Source: CAYSAQ01 sp964429235 (lineage in GTDB: Bacteria > Margulisbacteria > Riflemargulisbacteria > GWF2-35-9 > DYQY01). From it: a stretch of 64,000 nucleotides of DNA. The notes under the pieces were generated by a model. It made no database searches and was not told the DNA's origin. It worked only from the letters and a program-made list of their open reading frames with translations. The position numbers were made by a program, and so were the translations under genes. The DNA lies in NCBI GenBank assembly GCA_964429235.1, contig CAYSAQ010000003.1, forward strand, positions 1 to 64,000. Reading direction: 5' to 3'. This document shows positions 1 to 7,526 of this stretch, piece by piece. How positions within the stretch are numbered: position 1 is the first letter of the stretch; every line of letters begins with the position of its first letter.

Positions 1-1181
1 CTATGAATGTTTCTGCGCAGGCGAGAGATGCTATCCTTGTATTAGGAGAACCAGGTAGCGATAATGCTGTATATAGTAGTAGTTCTTCAAATAAGGTAAA
101 TGATTTTATTCAAGGTGTTGAGTTAAATTTAGCAGACACTTCGGATTCAGTAATTAATATAAAAGTTGATAGTAATTATGATGATGTAGTAGAAGCTGCT
201 AATGATTTTGTAGAAAAATATAATACATTAATGGACAAAATGGGTGATCAGCTATCATATGATGCTTCGTTAGGTGAGGGCGGACCGTTGTTTGGCGATA
301 CAAATTTGTTTATGTTGCAACAAGATGTTTTCCAAATGGTAACAAGAAGTGTAGATGGCGGAAGCGGCAATGTTACATCAATGATGCAAGTTGGGTTTAC
401 ATTGGATACTTCAGGCGCCTTAGGAATAAATGAATCAGAACTAAGGGCTTCCTTAGCAGATGATATGGAATCTGTTGTAGAGTTTTTCACATTACGAGGA
501 GATACGGCAACAAGTGCTGCTGTGACTGTTTCAGGAACTGATTCCGGATGGAATGTTGCTGGCTTAACAGATGGTAATGATAACACTTCGGATTATGCTT
601 CCGGATCAACTGGCTGGCAGTATGCAAATGGTGGTAGTGTTGAATTGGATTTTGGAAAGAACACATTGCTTAGTAGGCTTGAGATATTAGGTGTTGGCAG
701 TAGTGAAAGTGATAGACTGAAAAGCTTTAATGTTGAGTATTGGAATAGATCGAAAAGTGCATGGACAACATATAGCTCGGTATCTAACAATCAAAGTAAG
801 AATATAAGCATGTATTTCCCAACAGGGATAACAACATCTAAGGTAAGATTAAGTAATCTTCAGGGTTATGGTGGTAGTTCAAAGATTCTTGAAGTAAATG
901 TATTACAGAATCAGGGGTTTGCATCATATATAGATTTAGCTTTGTCTAAGATGACAGACGGTGGAACTGGCACTGCATATAGTGCGCAAGATACAATAGA
1001 AGATAATGTAGTATTGTATGACGAACAAATAGCAAGCTTAGAAGCAAGACTAGATATCGAGGAAGATAGGTTACGTGCTGCTTTTGTTAAAATGGAACAG
1101 GCATTGAACCAATTAAGCAGTATGAGTAGTTGGCTGTCATCACAGTCAAGTTCCTTAAGCGCTAACTGGCGATCATTATAG
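1..1181 (+). CDS. fliD: Flagellar cap protein FliD, C-terminal part, with an inserted discoidin-like domain
   Basis: This is the C-terminal part of the flagellar filament cap protein, which promotes flagellin assembly at the filament tip outside the cell. The reading frame is open to the window edge; the ATG at position 3 is unlikely to be the true start. Residues 1-165 (counted from that ATG) match the FliD_C domain in character, with an Asn/Ser/Thr-rich strand region and a VEKYNTLM-type helix. About residues 170-305 look like an F5/8 type C (discoidin, galactose-binding-like) jelly roll: a DGN(D)NT-type motif, a W-rich strand, a VELDFG strand and a final SSKILEVNV strand. The FliD coiled-coil end then resumes (LEARLDIEEDRLRAAF, then SWLSSQSSSL). 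Such insertions in the variable head often carry adhesin function; sugar or host binding is inference. fliS follows directly, as is usual. Confidence 0.9.
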   Translation, partial: MNVSAQARDAILVLGEPGSDNAVYSSSSSNKVNDFIQGVELNLADTSDSVINIKVDSNYDDVVEAANDFVEKYNTLMDKMGDQLSYDASLGEGGPLFGDTNLFMLQQDVFQMVTRSVDGGSGNVTSMMQVGFTLDTSGALGINESELRASLADDMESVVEFFTLRGDTATSAAVTVSGTDSGWNVAGLTDGNDNTSDYASGSTGWQYANGGSVELDFGKNTLLSRLEILGVGSSESDRLKSFNVEYWNRSKSAWTTYSSVSNNQSKNISMYFPTGITTSKVRLSNLQGYGGSSKILEVNVLQNQGFASYIDLALSKMTDGGTGTAYSAQDTIEDNVVLYDEQIASLEARLDIEEDRLRAAFVKMEQALNQLSSMSSWLSSQSSSLSANWRSL

Positions 1182-1206
1182 AAATAATAAATAGGGGGTG
1201 ACAAGT

Positions 1207-1656
1207 ATGTATGGGGTTAAATTAAGCAATTATAAAGAGAATGAAGTGCTTGGCGCTGCACCGGAAAAATTAGTATTAATGCTCTATGAAGGAGCAGTTA
1301 ATTTTTTAAAAAGATTAGATGATATGGATTATAGTAAAAATATAGAGACTAAAAGTTATAATATCAATAAAGCGTATGACATTCTTTCATCTCTTAGCGG
1401 GTCACTTGATATGCAGTATAAGGAAATATCAGACCCATTATTTAGCTTGTATACTTATATGCAAAAGCTATTAGTGCAGGCAAATATGGATAATGACCCA
1501 ACAAAAGTTGCGCAAGTCATCAAGATGATTGCTGAATTAAAAGATAGCTGGCAGCAGGCAATATGTAAAGTAGCTACAGAGAAAGTAAGTTCTCAGACAG
1601 AAGTATTTGCAGACCCTGATCAACTTGAAAAAAGTAGCTTTTCAATGGTAGGCTAA
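1207..1656 (+). CDS. fliS: Flagellin export chaperone FliS
   Basis: Cytoplasmic chaperone that binds the C-terminus of flagellin and prevents premature polymerisation before export. The 149-residue product has the classic N-terminal pattern MYG...Y..NEV followed by APEKLVLMLYEGA, and an all-helical body of the usual family length (about 120-150). I chose ATG 1207 because the strong Shine-Dalgarno AGGGGGTG lies about 7 nt upstream, although a GTG at 1198 is in frame. The C-terminal tail (from about residue 125) is longer than in many FliS proteins and has no recognisable motif. It lies 25 bp after fliD and 6 bp before the next small ORF, so it is almost certainly co-transcribed with both. Confidence 0.93.
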   Translation: MYGVKLSNYKENEVLGAAPEKLVLMLYEGAVNFLKRLDDMDYSKNIETKSYNINKAYDILSSLSGSLDMQYKEISDPLFSLYTYMQKLLVQANMDNDPTKVAQVIKMIAELKDSWQQAICKVATEKVSSQTEVFADPDQLEKSSFSMVG

Positions 1657-1662
1657 TATTTA

Positions 1663-1947
1663 ATGAAACTATCCGATAAGTTTGAAGATTTGCAGAGTGT
1701 ATCAGTAAAAATACTAAGAGAGTCAGGTTCTTCTGAGACGATAGTATTATTTTCCGAAAAATTAGCAATTTTCTTTGAAGCGTTGATGCTTGAGATATCC
1801 CAGAGCGGGAGACTAGAAGTAGAAATTTGTATTGGTATACTTAAAGATATTCAGATAAAAATGCAGGCAGAAGACTGGATTGGTTTAAACGAAATAGTTA
1901 TGGTTTCCTTGCAGGATTTATTAGACGAAAGGGTCTTTGTAGCATAG
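1663..1947 (+). CDS. Small helical protein in the FliT position, unrecognised
   Basis: A 94-residue, probably all-helical protein without signal peptide or membrane segment. I do not recognise a family. Its location directly after fliS, where many bacteria encode the FliD chaperone FliT, and its size make a FliT-like export-chaperone role plausible, but no FliT motif is visible and this is inference from position only. It starts 7 bp after fliS, and its TAG stop abuts the ATG of the next gene with no spacing, so translation is probably coupled. The coding start lacks a good Shine-Dalgarno, which also fits coupling. Confidence 0.7.
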   Translation: MKLSDKFEDLQSVSVKILRESGSSETIVLFSEKLAIFFEALMLEISQSGRLEVEICIGILKDIQIKMQAEDWIGLNEIVMVSLQDLLDERVFVA

Positions 1948-3927
1948 ATGTCTGATTTTAATTCCAAAGAACAATATACTTTTAAAAGAAATATTAAAGC
2001 AATAAAGCAAACCCAACCAGCTATGGTTTCTTTAATTGAGAGATCAAAGAGAGATGAAAATCTTATTGTTGAAGAAAATGATAATAAGGAGAATATATTT
2101 TCATATAAAATTGACGAGGGAGTAATCCGATTATCAGCAACAAATGCGCCAGATAAATACGCTAAAAGAATTGTAGAGGAAGACTTTCGTTCTCGAGAGG
2201 TATCTTCAGAGAAAAGCACTGTTGGCGTAGTATTTGCGTTAGATCCATATATTATTCAGGCAACGGCAGCTTTTTATGATTGGTATCGATATCTCTTTTT
2301 TGTGTTTCCAAATTTAGATTTTTTATATACTGTTCTGCACTATATGGATTTTAGAGATCAGATTGCTGAGGGGACCTTTGGTCCGCTTTCTAGTGATAGC
2401 AATGAAGCAGTTATTAAGACCTTGTCCGCTAGTCTTACACAAACAGAGTATCAGTATAATGGGTTGCAGTTATTTACATATTTCCCGTATGCACTTATTA
2501 ATAAAGAGTTATTACAGGGATGCCTTAGGCAGATAGATGAAGACATGTTGATGATGTCAACTAACATTGCCACAATGATGAGTCGTAGCGAGATGATGGT
2601 AAGGAATGAGATCCTTAATATGCGTTATTTGCATAAACACCCTAGTGTTTCAGTGCTAAAAGATAAAGTTAAGGGCAAACCAATTATCTCCGTATCAGCT
2701 GGACCATCGCTTGCTAAGAATATTAAATTCCTTAAAAAGATTCAAAATGAAGTATATATTATTGCAGTAGCCAGAGTGGCGAGAAAGCTAATTCAGGAAG
2801 GAATTATGCCTGACTTGCTCACAGTTATTGATATGTCCGAGCTAACAGACGAATATTTTAAGCTAGAAGATATTGTCGATTTGTCTAAAATCCCAGTAGT
2901 TATGGAATTTACTACTACCTATAAAGTTATGGAAGAGCATGATGCAAAATATATTTTCTCGTTGAATGGGCTTCGCAGCAAGAAGTATTTAATAAGATAT
3001 TTTGCTAAATTAGGGTTAGATCCGACATTAGATAGTGCTTTGAATGTTGGCGGAACAGTTGCTATTACGTCTTTGTTTGCTGCAAAGCGTTTAGGAGCTA
3101 AGGAAGTTATTTTATTAGGGCAAGATCTTGCATTTGGTGACACAACACATGTGGATGATCATTCAACGAATAAGAAGATAAATGAGGTTAGGAAAATTGA
3201 AGGGCAAGAGTACTTCGTTTCAGGGGAGCAAGATGGGCATAAGACATTTACGCAGGCAGTAAAAATAAAGGGATATTTTGGGGGTGATGTTTATACCACC
3301 CAATCTTTTCAGACATTCAAAATTCATTTTGAAAATGCCCAAAAACAAGACTCTAGTATTGGGATTATTAATGCTACCGAGGGTGGGGCATATATTGAAG
3401 GGTTAGAGCATATTTCACTAGAAGAGGCTTACAATAAGTATATAAAAAATAACAAGTTAGAGAATAAGCAGGATATTGTTTTATATGATGATTCGGATAT
3501 TAAAATATCAGAGGCTAAAGATATTGTGTCCAGCGTAAAAGAGACAGTAGATAAATATAGTGAAATAATTTCCGCATGTAATGAGATTAGAGATGACCTA
3601 GCAGCCTTGCTTAAGATGATGTATAACAGTGGTGAGATTGTGAAAATAAAAGAAAAAGAGCTCAATATTAGACTTGCAACCTTGTTAGAGGATTATAACG
3701 AAGAGCTTTCTGCTGTTATTGAAAGCGGTGTAAGTGGAGGGATGTTTTATTTTAAACTTTTGCAAAATGTAAATAATAGAAAATTTTCAGACAAGAGAAA
3801 AGATAAAGATGAAATAGACCGTGTTGATATGTTTTTACATGCAACAGTTGAAGCATTAAAAATGCACATGGAAGAACTTGAGGTAGTTGCCAGCTATTAT
3901 GCGGACTTGAAAGAAGCATCCGAATAA
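1948..3927 (+). CDS. Maf-type (DUF115) motility accessory factor, putative flagellin glycosyltransferase
   Basis: A 659-residue protein with a DUF115/MptE-like Rossmann core at about residues 235-410: KGKPIISVSAGPSLAKN, IAVARVARKLIQEGIMPD, TVIDMSE, then LNVGGTVAITSLFAAKRLGAKEVILLGQDLAF. The family includes Maf proteins, which attach nonulosonic acids (pseudaminic or legionaminic type) to flagellin in Campylobacter, Helicobacter, Aeromonas and Clostridium; in those genomes maf genes sit next to fliD/fliS, exactly as here. The N-terminal 230 residues and the C-terminal helical 180 residues flank the core as in the family. No nonulosonic acid biosynthesis gene is in the window, so the sugar donor is unknown. 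Its ATG follows the upstream stop without a gap; it is the last gene of the flagellar cluster here, since sufC has its own promoter. Confidence 0.85.
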   Translation: MSDFNSKEQYTFKRNIKAIKQTQPAMVSLIERSKRDENLIVEENDNKENIFSYKIDEGVIRLSATNAPDKYAKRIVEEDFRSREVSSEKSTVGVVFALDPYIIQATAAFYDWYRYLFFVFPNLDFLYTVLHYMDFRDQIAEGTFGPLSSDSNEAVIKTLSASLTQTEYQYNGLQLFTYFPYALINKELLQGCLRQIDEDMLMMSTNIATMMSRSEMMVRNEILNMRYLHKHPSVSVLKDKVKGKPIISVSAGPSLAKNIKFLKKIQNEVYIIAVARVARKLIQEGIMPDLLTVIDMSELTDEYFKLEDIVDLSKIPVVMEFTTTYKVMEEHDAKYIFSLNGLRSKKYLIRYFAKLGLDPTLDSALNVGGTVAITSLFAAKRLGAKEVILLGQDLAFGDTTHVDDHSTNKKINEVRKIEGQEYFVSGEQDGHKTFTQAVKIKGYFGGDVYTTQSFQTFKIHFENAQKQDSSIGIINATEGGAYIEGLEHISLEEAYNKYIKNNKLENKQDIVLYDDSDIKISEAKDIVSSVKETVDKYSEIISACNEIRDDLAALLKMMYNSGEIVKIKEKELNIRLATLLEDYNEELSAVIESGVSGGMFYFKLLQNVNNRKFSDKRKDKDEIDRVDMFLHATVEALKMHMEELEVVASYYADLKEASE

Positions 3928-3935
3928 CTAATCAT

Positions 3936-3964
3936 TTGTTTTTGCTACAGCAATATCCTATAAT
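3936..3964 (+). promoter_or_regulatory. sufC promoter, nearly leaderless
   Basis: TTGTTT (3936-3941), a 17-bp spacer and a perfect TATAAT (3959-3964) precede sufC. The ATG at 3974 is only 9 nt after the -10 box, so the expected transcript starts within about 3 nt of the start codon, and no Shine-Dalgarno is present. Confidence 0.75.
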
Positions 3965-3973
3965 TACCATAAT

Positions 3974-4699
3974 ATGTTAGAGATTAAAGATTTAGTAGTT
4001 TCCATTGTGGGCAAAGTTATAATTAATGGCATTAGCTTGTCTATTCCAGAAGGTGAGACTCATGTAATGTTTGGGCCTAATGGTTGCGGGAAATCTTCTC
4101 TTATGATGACTATTCTGGGGTATCCTCAATACAAGGTTGAGAGTGGGCAGATTATATTCAAAGGTCAAGATATTACAAATATTCCGATAGATGAAAGAGC
4201 AAGAGCTGGTATTGGTGTAATGTTTCAGCATCCACCGGCAATAAAAGGTGTTAATCTAAAGTCTTTTTTAAAGAAGATTAATTCTGATAATTATGAAGCT
4301 CATAAAAATTATATAGAGAAGTTACACTTGGAAGAGCTAGTTGGTAGAGATATTAATGATGGATTTTCAGGAGGAGAAAGAAAACGTAGTGAGCTTTTGC
4401 AGCTTATGATACAACTTCCTGATTTTATTATGTTTGACGAACCAGAGTCTGGTGTCGACATTGAGAACATGAAGATTGTTGGAGCAGTAGCTAGGTCGCT
4501 AGTAAAAGAAGGTCATTTAAAGAAGAGAAAAAGAAGTTCTTTGATAATCACACATACAGGATATATCTTAGATTATTTATCAGCGGATAAGGGATATATG
4601 ATGCTTGATGGGAAGCTAGTTTGCAAAGGCAATCCTCAGGATATGTTTAAGATGATCCAAAAAAGTGGTTTCAAGGCATGTGCTGAGTGTAAGGTTTGA
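3974..4699 (+). CDS. sufC: Fe-S cluster assembly ATPase SufC (SmsC-like)
   Basis: A 241-residue ABC-type ATPase of the SUF iron-sulfur cluster assembly system; it drives conformational change in its SufB-type partner. Walker A is GPNGCGKSS (about residues 34-42), the Q-loop region MFQHPPAIKG, the signature FSGGERKR and Walker B FIMFDEPESGVD, followed by an ITHTG switch histidine. The FDEPESGVDIENMK form of Walker B resembles the archaeal/minimal SUF type rather than the IDEIDSGLD of classical SufC. The order C then a single short SufB, with no SufD, SufS or SufU nearby, matches the minimal SUF-like (SMS) arrangement of anaerobes. It is transcribed from a near-leaderless promoter and is followed by sufB after one base. 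Confidence 0.92.
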   Translation: MLEIKDLVVSIVGKVIINGISLSIPEGETHVMFGPNGCGKSSLMMTILGYPQYKVESGQIIFKGQDITNIPIDERARAGIGVMFQHPPAIKGVNLKSFLKKINSDNYEAHKNYIEKLHLEELVGRDINDGFSGGERKRSELLQLMIQLPDFIMFDEPESGVDIENMKIVGAVARSLVKEGHLKKRKRSSLIITHTGYILDYLSADKGYMMLDGKLVCKGNPQDMFKMIQKSGFKACAECKV

Positions 4700-4700
4700 C

Positions 4701-5756
4701 ATGAAAGAAAATATAAAAAAAATAGTCGATGAGAGTGGCATTGTTGTAGAAAATAATACTACTCATCATAAAGATGTAGGGCTTTCAGGTGTGGAGTATT
4801 TGCCACTTAAAGCTGCTATGAAAAAGTATCCTCAATATAAAGAAAAATTATGGGGATTAGTTGATAAAGATAAAAACGGCATTACTAAAGAGGTTTTTGC
4901 AGAAGGGGATGTTAACGGCATATTCATCTTAGCAAAGAAGGGTTCTGTAAATATAGTCCCGTTAAAGACTTGTTTTCTTATTAATAAAAACGATTTAGAT
5001 CAGAAGCTTCACAATCTTTTTGTTGTTGAAGAGGGCGCAGAGTTACATATTGTTACGGGTTGTGCGGTTGAAAGTACGTCTAAGAAGAACTTTCACAAGG
5101 CAGTTACTGAGATGTATGTAGAAAAAGGAGCTAAGCTTACTTATACAATGATTCATGATTGGAATAAAGATACAGAAGTATTGCCTGTTACCGCTATCAA
5201 GCAAGAGGAAGATTCTCTGTATATGTCGAATTATATTACATTTGAAGCTGTAAAAAATATGAAGTCTTGTCCAACTGTTTATGTTGGCAAGAATGCTACT
5301 TGCTATATGAATTCAGTAATATTTGCACCAAAGGGGGCTTTTTATGATGTTGGCAGTAAAGTTATTTTAGAAGGTGATGGTGCTAGCGCAGATATTATTA
5401 GTAGAAATGTAACAGCCGGTGGATCTATCATAATGCCAGCAATTATTGATGCTAGAGCAAAAAAGAACAGAGGCCATATTGAATGTTCTGCATTGATGTT
5501 AGAAGAGAATTCTATGTTGGATGCAAGTCCTCAATTGAAAACAGTGGCTCCTGATGCAGAGCTTACGCATGAAGCAGCGATAGGAAAAATATCTCAAGAT
5601 GAGCTTAACTACCTTATGTCTAGAGGGCTTACAGAAGAAGATGCTAAGAATATTATTATTCGGGGTTTTTTAAATATTGAGATAGACGGACTTCCGGAGA
5701 GTATTAGCCAACAAATCAAAAAAGCTACAGAGCTTGTAGATGAAAGAGGTTTCTAA
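4701..5756 (+). CDS. sufB: Fe-S cluster scaffold SufB/SufD family, single short paralogue (SmsB-like)
   Basis: A 351-residue SufBD-family scaffold on which Fe-S clusters are built with SufC. The family hallmark is clear near the C-terminus: LTHEAAIGKISQDELNYLM, then SRGLTEEDAKNIIIRGF. The central part is the beta-helix repeat region. At about 350 residues it is much shorter than classical SufB (about 470) or SufD (about 430), as expected for the single scaffold of minimal SUF systems. I chose ATG 4701, one base after the sufC stop; an in-frame ATG at 4665 lies inside sufC and gives a tail without family similarity. The stop overlaps the next gene as TAATG, so sufC-sufB-methyltransferase form one operon. 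No cysteine desulfurase is visible in the window. Confidence 0.88.
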   Translation: MKENIKKIVDESGIVVENNTTHHKDVGLSGVEYLPLKAAMKKYPQYKEKLWGLVDKDKNGITKEVFAEGDVNGIFILAKKGSVNIVPLKTCFLINKNDLDQKLHNLFVVEEGAELHIVTGCAVESTSKKNFHKAVTEMYVEKGAKLTYTMIHDWNKDTEVLPVTAIKQEEDSLYMSNYITFEAVKNMKSCPTVYVGKNATCYMNSVIFAPKGAFYDVGSKVILEGDGASADIISRNVTAGGSIIMPAIIDARAKKNRGHIECSALMLEENSMLDASPQLKTVAPDAELTHEAAIGKISQDELNYLMSRGLTEEDAKNIIIRGFLNIEIDGLPESISQQIKKATELVDERGF

Positions 5757-6499
5757 TGACAGATAATCGTAATATAACAGACTATGATGATACAGAGTAT
5801 GAGGCAGACTTTTGGGGTCCTCGTCAGTATGAAGATTTGGTTGAAAAAGATGTTTTAGCAAAATTTCTTTCTAAGAAATATGATAATTTCCTAGATTTAG
5901 GTGCCGGGTTTGGCAGACTAGCTGTTGTTTACAAAGACAAAGCTACCAAGGCAACTTTATTAGACTATTCCAAAAAGCTTTTAGATAGTGCAAAGAAAAA
6001 GTTTGCTAAGGATAAAAATCTTGATTTCGTTCAAGGTAGTTTTTATGACCTTCCTTTTGATGATGAGTATTTTGATGGCGGTTGTTCTGTACGGGTAATG
6101 CATCATGTAGAAGATCCAGATTCATATTTCAAGGAGCTACATAGAGTTCTAAAGAAAGATGCAGAGTTTATATTAGAATTTGCAAACAAGAGAAATGTAT
6201 TAGAGATAGTGCGCAGTGTCCTAGGTAAGAAAGATGCGTTGCATCCTTTTTCTAAACAGCCAGAGAATAGAAGCCAAAAAGGATTAACATATAATTTTCA
6301 TCCAAGCTTTATAAAACAAAAGCTAAAAGAACATGGGTTTATAATTGTTAAAAAAGTAGATTCGTCTTTGCTAAGATCTCCTTTTCTTAAGAAGGTTGTT
6401 GGGCAAGAAAGATTAGCTAAACTTGAGAAAATAGTCCCTTTATGGATGCGCAAAACTTGTTATACCCCTAGTGTATTTGTGAAAGTTAAGAAAAAATAA
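5756..6499 (+). CDS. Class I SAM-dependent methyltransferase
   Basis: A 247-residue soluble methyltransferase of the UbiE/Methyltransf_11 type. The SAM-binding motif I is FLDLGAGFGRLAVVY (about residues 41-55), the acidic loop YDLPFDDEYFDGG follows, and the post-II motif VRVMHHVEDPDSYFKELHRV is well conserved. The substrate cannot be read from the sequence. It overlaps the sufB stop codon by the A of TAATG and is therefore translationally coupled to the Fe-S operon, but no functional link to cluster assembly can be shown. The C-terminal 80 residues are basic and contain no known domain. The following 90 bp hold the start of a separate, SigB-like promoter. Confidence 0.85.
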   Translation: MTDNRNITDYDDTEYEADFWGPRQYEDLVEKDVLAKFLSKKYDNFLDLGAGFGRLAVVYKDKATKATLLDYSKKLLDSAKKKFAKDKNLDFVQGSFYDLPFDDEYFDGGCSVRVMHHVEDPDSYFKELHRVLKKDAEFILEFANKRNVLEIVRSVLGKKDALHPFSKQPENRSQKGLTYNFHPSFIKQKLKEHGFIIVKKVDSSLLRSPFLKKVVGQERLAKLEKIVPLWMRKTCYTPSVFVKVKKK

Positions 6500-6543
6500 C
6501 AACTACCACATAATCAATCTTCACTTCTAGAAGCTTCTAATAT

Positions 6544-6568
6544 GTTTATTTACTAGATAAATGGGTAT
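6544..6568 (+). promoter_or_regulatory. SigB-like promoter GTTTAT-N13-GGGTAT
   Basis: GTTTAT (6544-6549), 13-bp spacer and GGGTAT (6563-6568), 24 nt before the ATG at 6593. The pair matches the general-stress sigma (SigB-type) consensus GTTTAA-N13/14-GGGTAT known from Firmicutes. Similar pairs occur at 14148-14173 (minus), 14221-14245, 52446-52471 and 55992-56017. Confidence 0.5.
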
Positions 6569-6592
6569 AAGAGTATATGAAAGTAGGGAATA

Positions 6593-6856
6593 ATGTCACA
6601 AAAAACGATGTTGCTATCACGGCAAAGTAAATACAAGAAATTTGGTGCGGCAATAAATGGTGAAACCGTATTCCTAACTATTCAAAGAGAAGAGTTAAGC
6701 TCAACATTGTTGTATAAATATGATTCAGCAAAGGGTGAAATATTTCTGAATGATAGCAACGGTGATTCTCGAGATTATATGAATTTCAAAAAATATTTAA
6801 AAGAGTTAATGGGTCTTGAAGGAAATGTTGGGTTTGAGATAAAAGAAAGGGAGTGA
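6593..6856 (+). CDS. Small protein of unknown function (87 aa)
   Basis: An 87-residue soluble protein that I do not recognise. The sequence is a mixed beta-alpha small domain with several predicted short strands (AINGETVFLTIQ, LLYKYDSAKGEIFL) and a helix (YMNFKKYLKELMGL). There is no signal peptide, membrane segment or cysteine. A Shine-Dalgarno AGTAGGGA lies 3-4 nt before ATG 6593. It is preceded by a SigB-like promoter and followed after 4 bp by another unknown gene with its own strong ribosome binding site, so both form a two-gene operon. Size, pairing with a larger Ser/Gly-rich partner and the shared promoter class with 14267-17281 make a chaperone/substrate pair conceivable, but this is speculation. 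Confidence 0.7.
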   Translation: MSQKTMLLSRQSKYKKFGAAINGETVFLTIQREELSSTLLYKYDSAKGEIFLNDSNGDSRDYMNFKKYLKELMGLEGNVGFEIKERE

Positions 6857-6860
6857 TTTT

Positions 6861-7313
6861 ATGTCTTTTGATGCAAGTGCGTTCGCTAGTAATCTAAGTA
6901 AGGGTATATCAAGTGGAGTTATGGAAAGTGATGCTGCCAGGAGTAAACATAATGGGCTGAAGGCTAATGTTGATGGCAGCCTAGAAGCATTGAGCGAAAT
7001 GGATCATGCTTCATTAATGGAAATTGTTAAGGCTGATAAATCAGGAACTGCTAATGTTTTAGCAGAAGCATTGGGGGTTTCTACTCACAACTTTGAATTA
7101 TTTGGCATTAAGTTATTTCCTAGAAAAACAGATGACATTGTGAGCGATATTTCCGCATTAACGCAGGATGGGAAACTTGAGGGTACAGGCATGGGGTCAT
7201 ATATACCTAAGAAAACTCTAAATGATTTTCCAACAGATTCTGTTTATGGTTCTTTGTTGAATATTTCTAAAGGTGGGGTATTTGAGAATCTAGGCGATAT
7301 AATAAAAGGCTAA
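6861..7313 (+). CDS. Unknown protein (150 aa), cysteine-free
   Basis: A 150-residue protein with no recognisable family. It begins MSFDASAFASNLSKGISSG, a Ser/Ala-rich stretch without the charged-plus-hydrophobic pattern of a Sec signal, then a helical middle (SLEALSEMDHASLMEIVKADK) and a Gly/Ser-rich end (YGSLLNISKGGVFENLGDIIKG). No cysteine or transmembrane segment is present. The ribosome binding site AAAGGGAGTGA is strong. It is the second gene after the SigB-like promoter at 6544. Serine-rich disordered N-termini are typical of flagellar or type III export substrates, but no definite signal can be called. The downstream 213 bp to carB contain nothing identifiable except the carB promoter. 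Confidence 0.7.
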   Translation: MSFDASAFASNLSKGISSGVMESDAARSKHNGLKANVDGSLEALSEMDHASLMEIVKADKSGTANVLAEALGVSTHNFELFGIKLFPRKTDDIVSDISALTQDGKLEGTGMGSYIPKKTLNDFPTDSVYGSLLNISKGGVFENLGDIIKG

Positions 7314-7509
7314 AATTTTTACTAGAGAATCATGACACGAAACTTATTTATGTTTCTCTTAAATATGCTGAACTATTGCTAGGTGCAGAAAAAAAATACT
7401 GAATGATAATGTCGCGATGTTTGCTAAAGATACAAAGAATATATTACGATGAAGTGAAATAATATCTGTTTATAGAATATTAAATATTTTCCAATAGCGA
7501 AAAATGAGC

Positions 7510-7515
7510 TACAAT
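7510..7515 (+). promoter_or_regulatory. carB -10 box, short leader
   Basis: TACAAT ends 11 nt before the carB ATG (7527) and there is no Shine-Dalgarno; the expected leader is about 4 nt. The 190 bp upstream of it hold no other feature that I can see. Confidence 0.5.
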
Positions 7516-7526
7516 ATATCTTTAGT

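Noticed and set aside
248..586. Minus-strand ORF inside fliD and the many similar antisense ORFs inside carB, tig, clpX, lon, pyrD, trp genes and others
   Set aside because: Shadows of real genes: low-complexity Ser/Phe/Leu composition, no ribosome binding site, no family similarity.
6524..6538. TTC-nn-GAA-nn-TTC pattern resembling a eukaryotic heat-shock element
   Set aside because: Eukaryotic heat-shock elements have no meaning in a bacterial genome; a chance product of AT-rich palindromic sequence.
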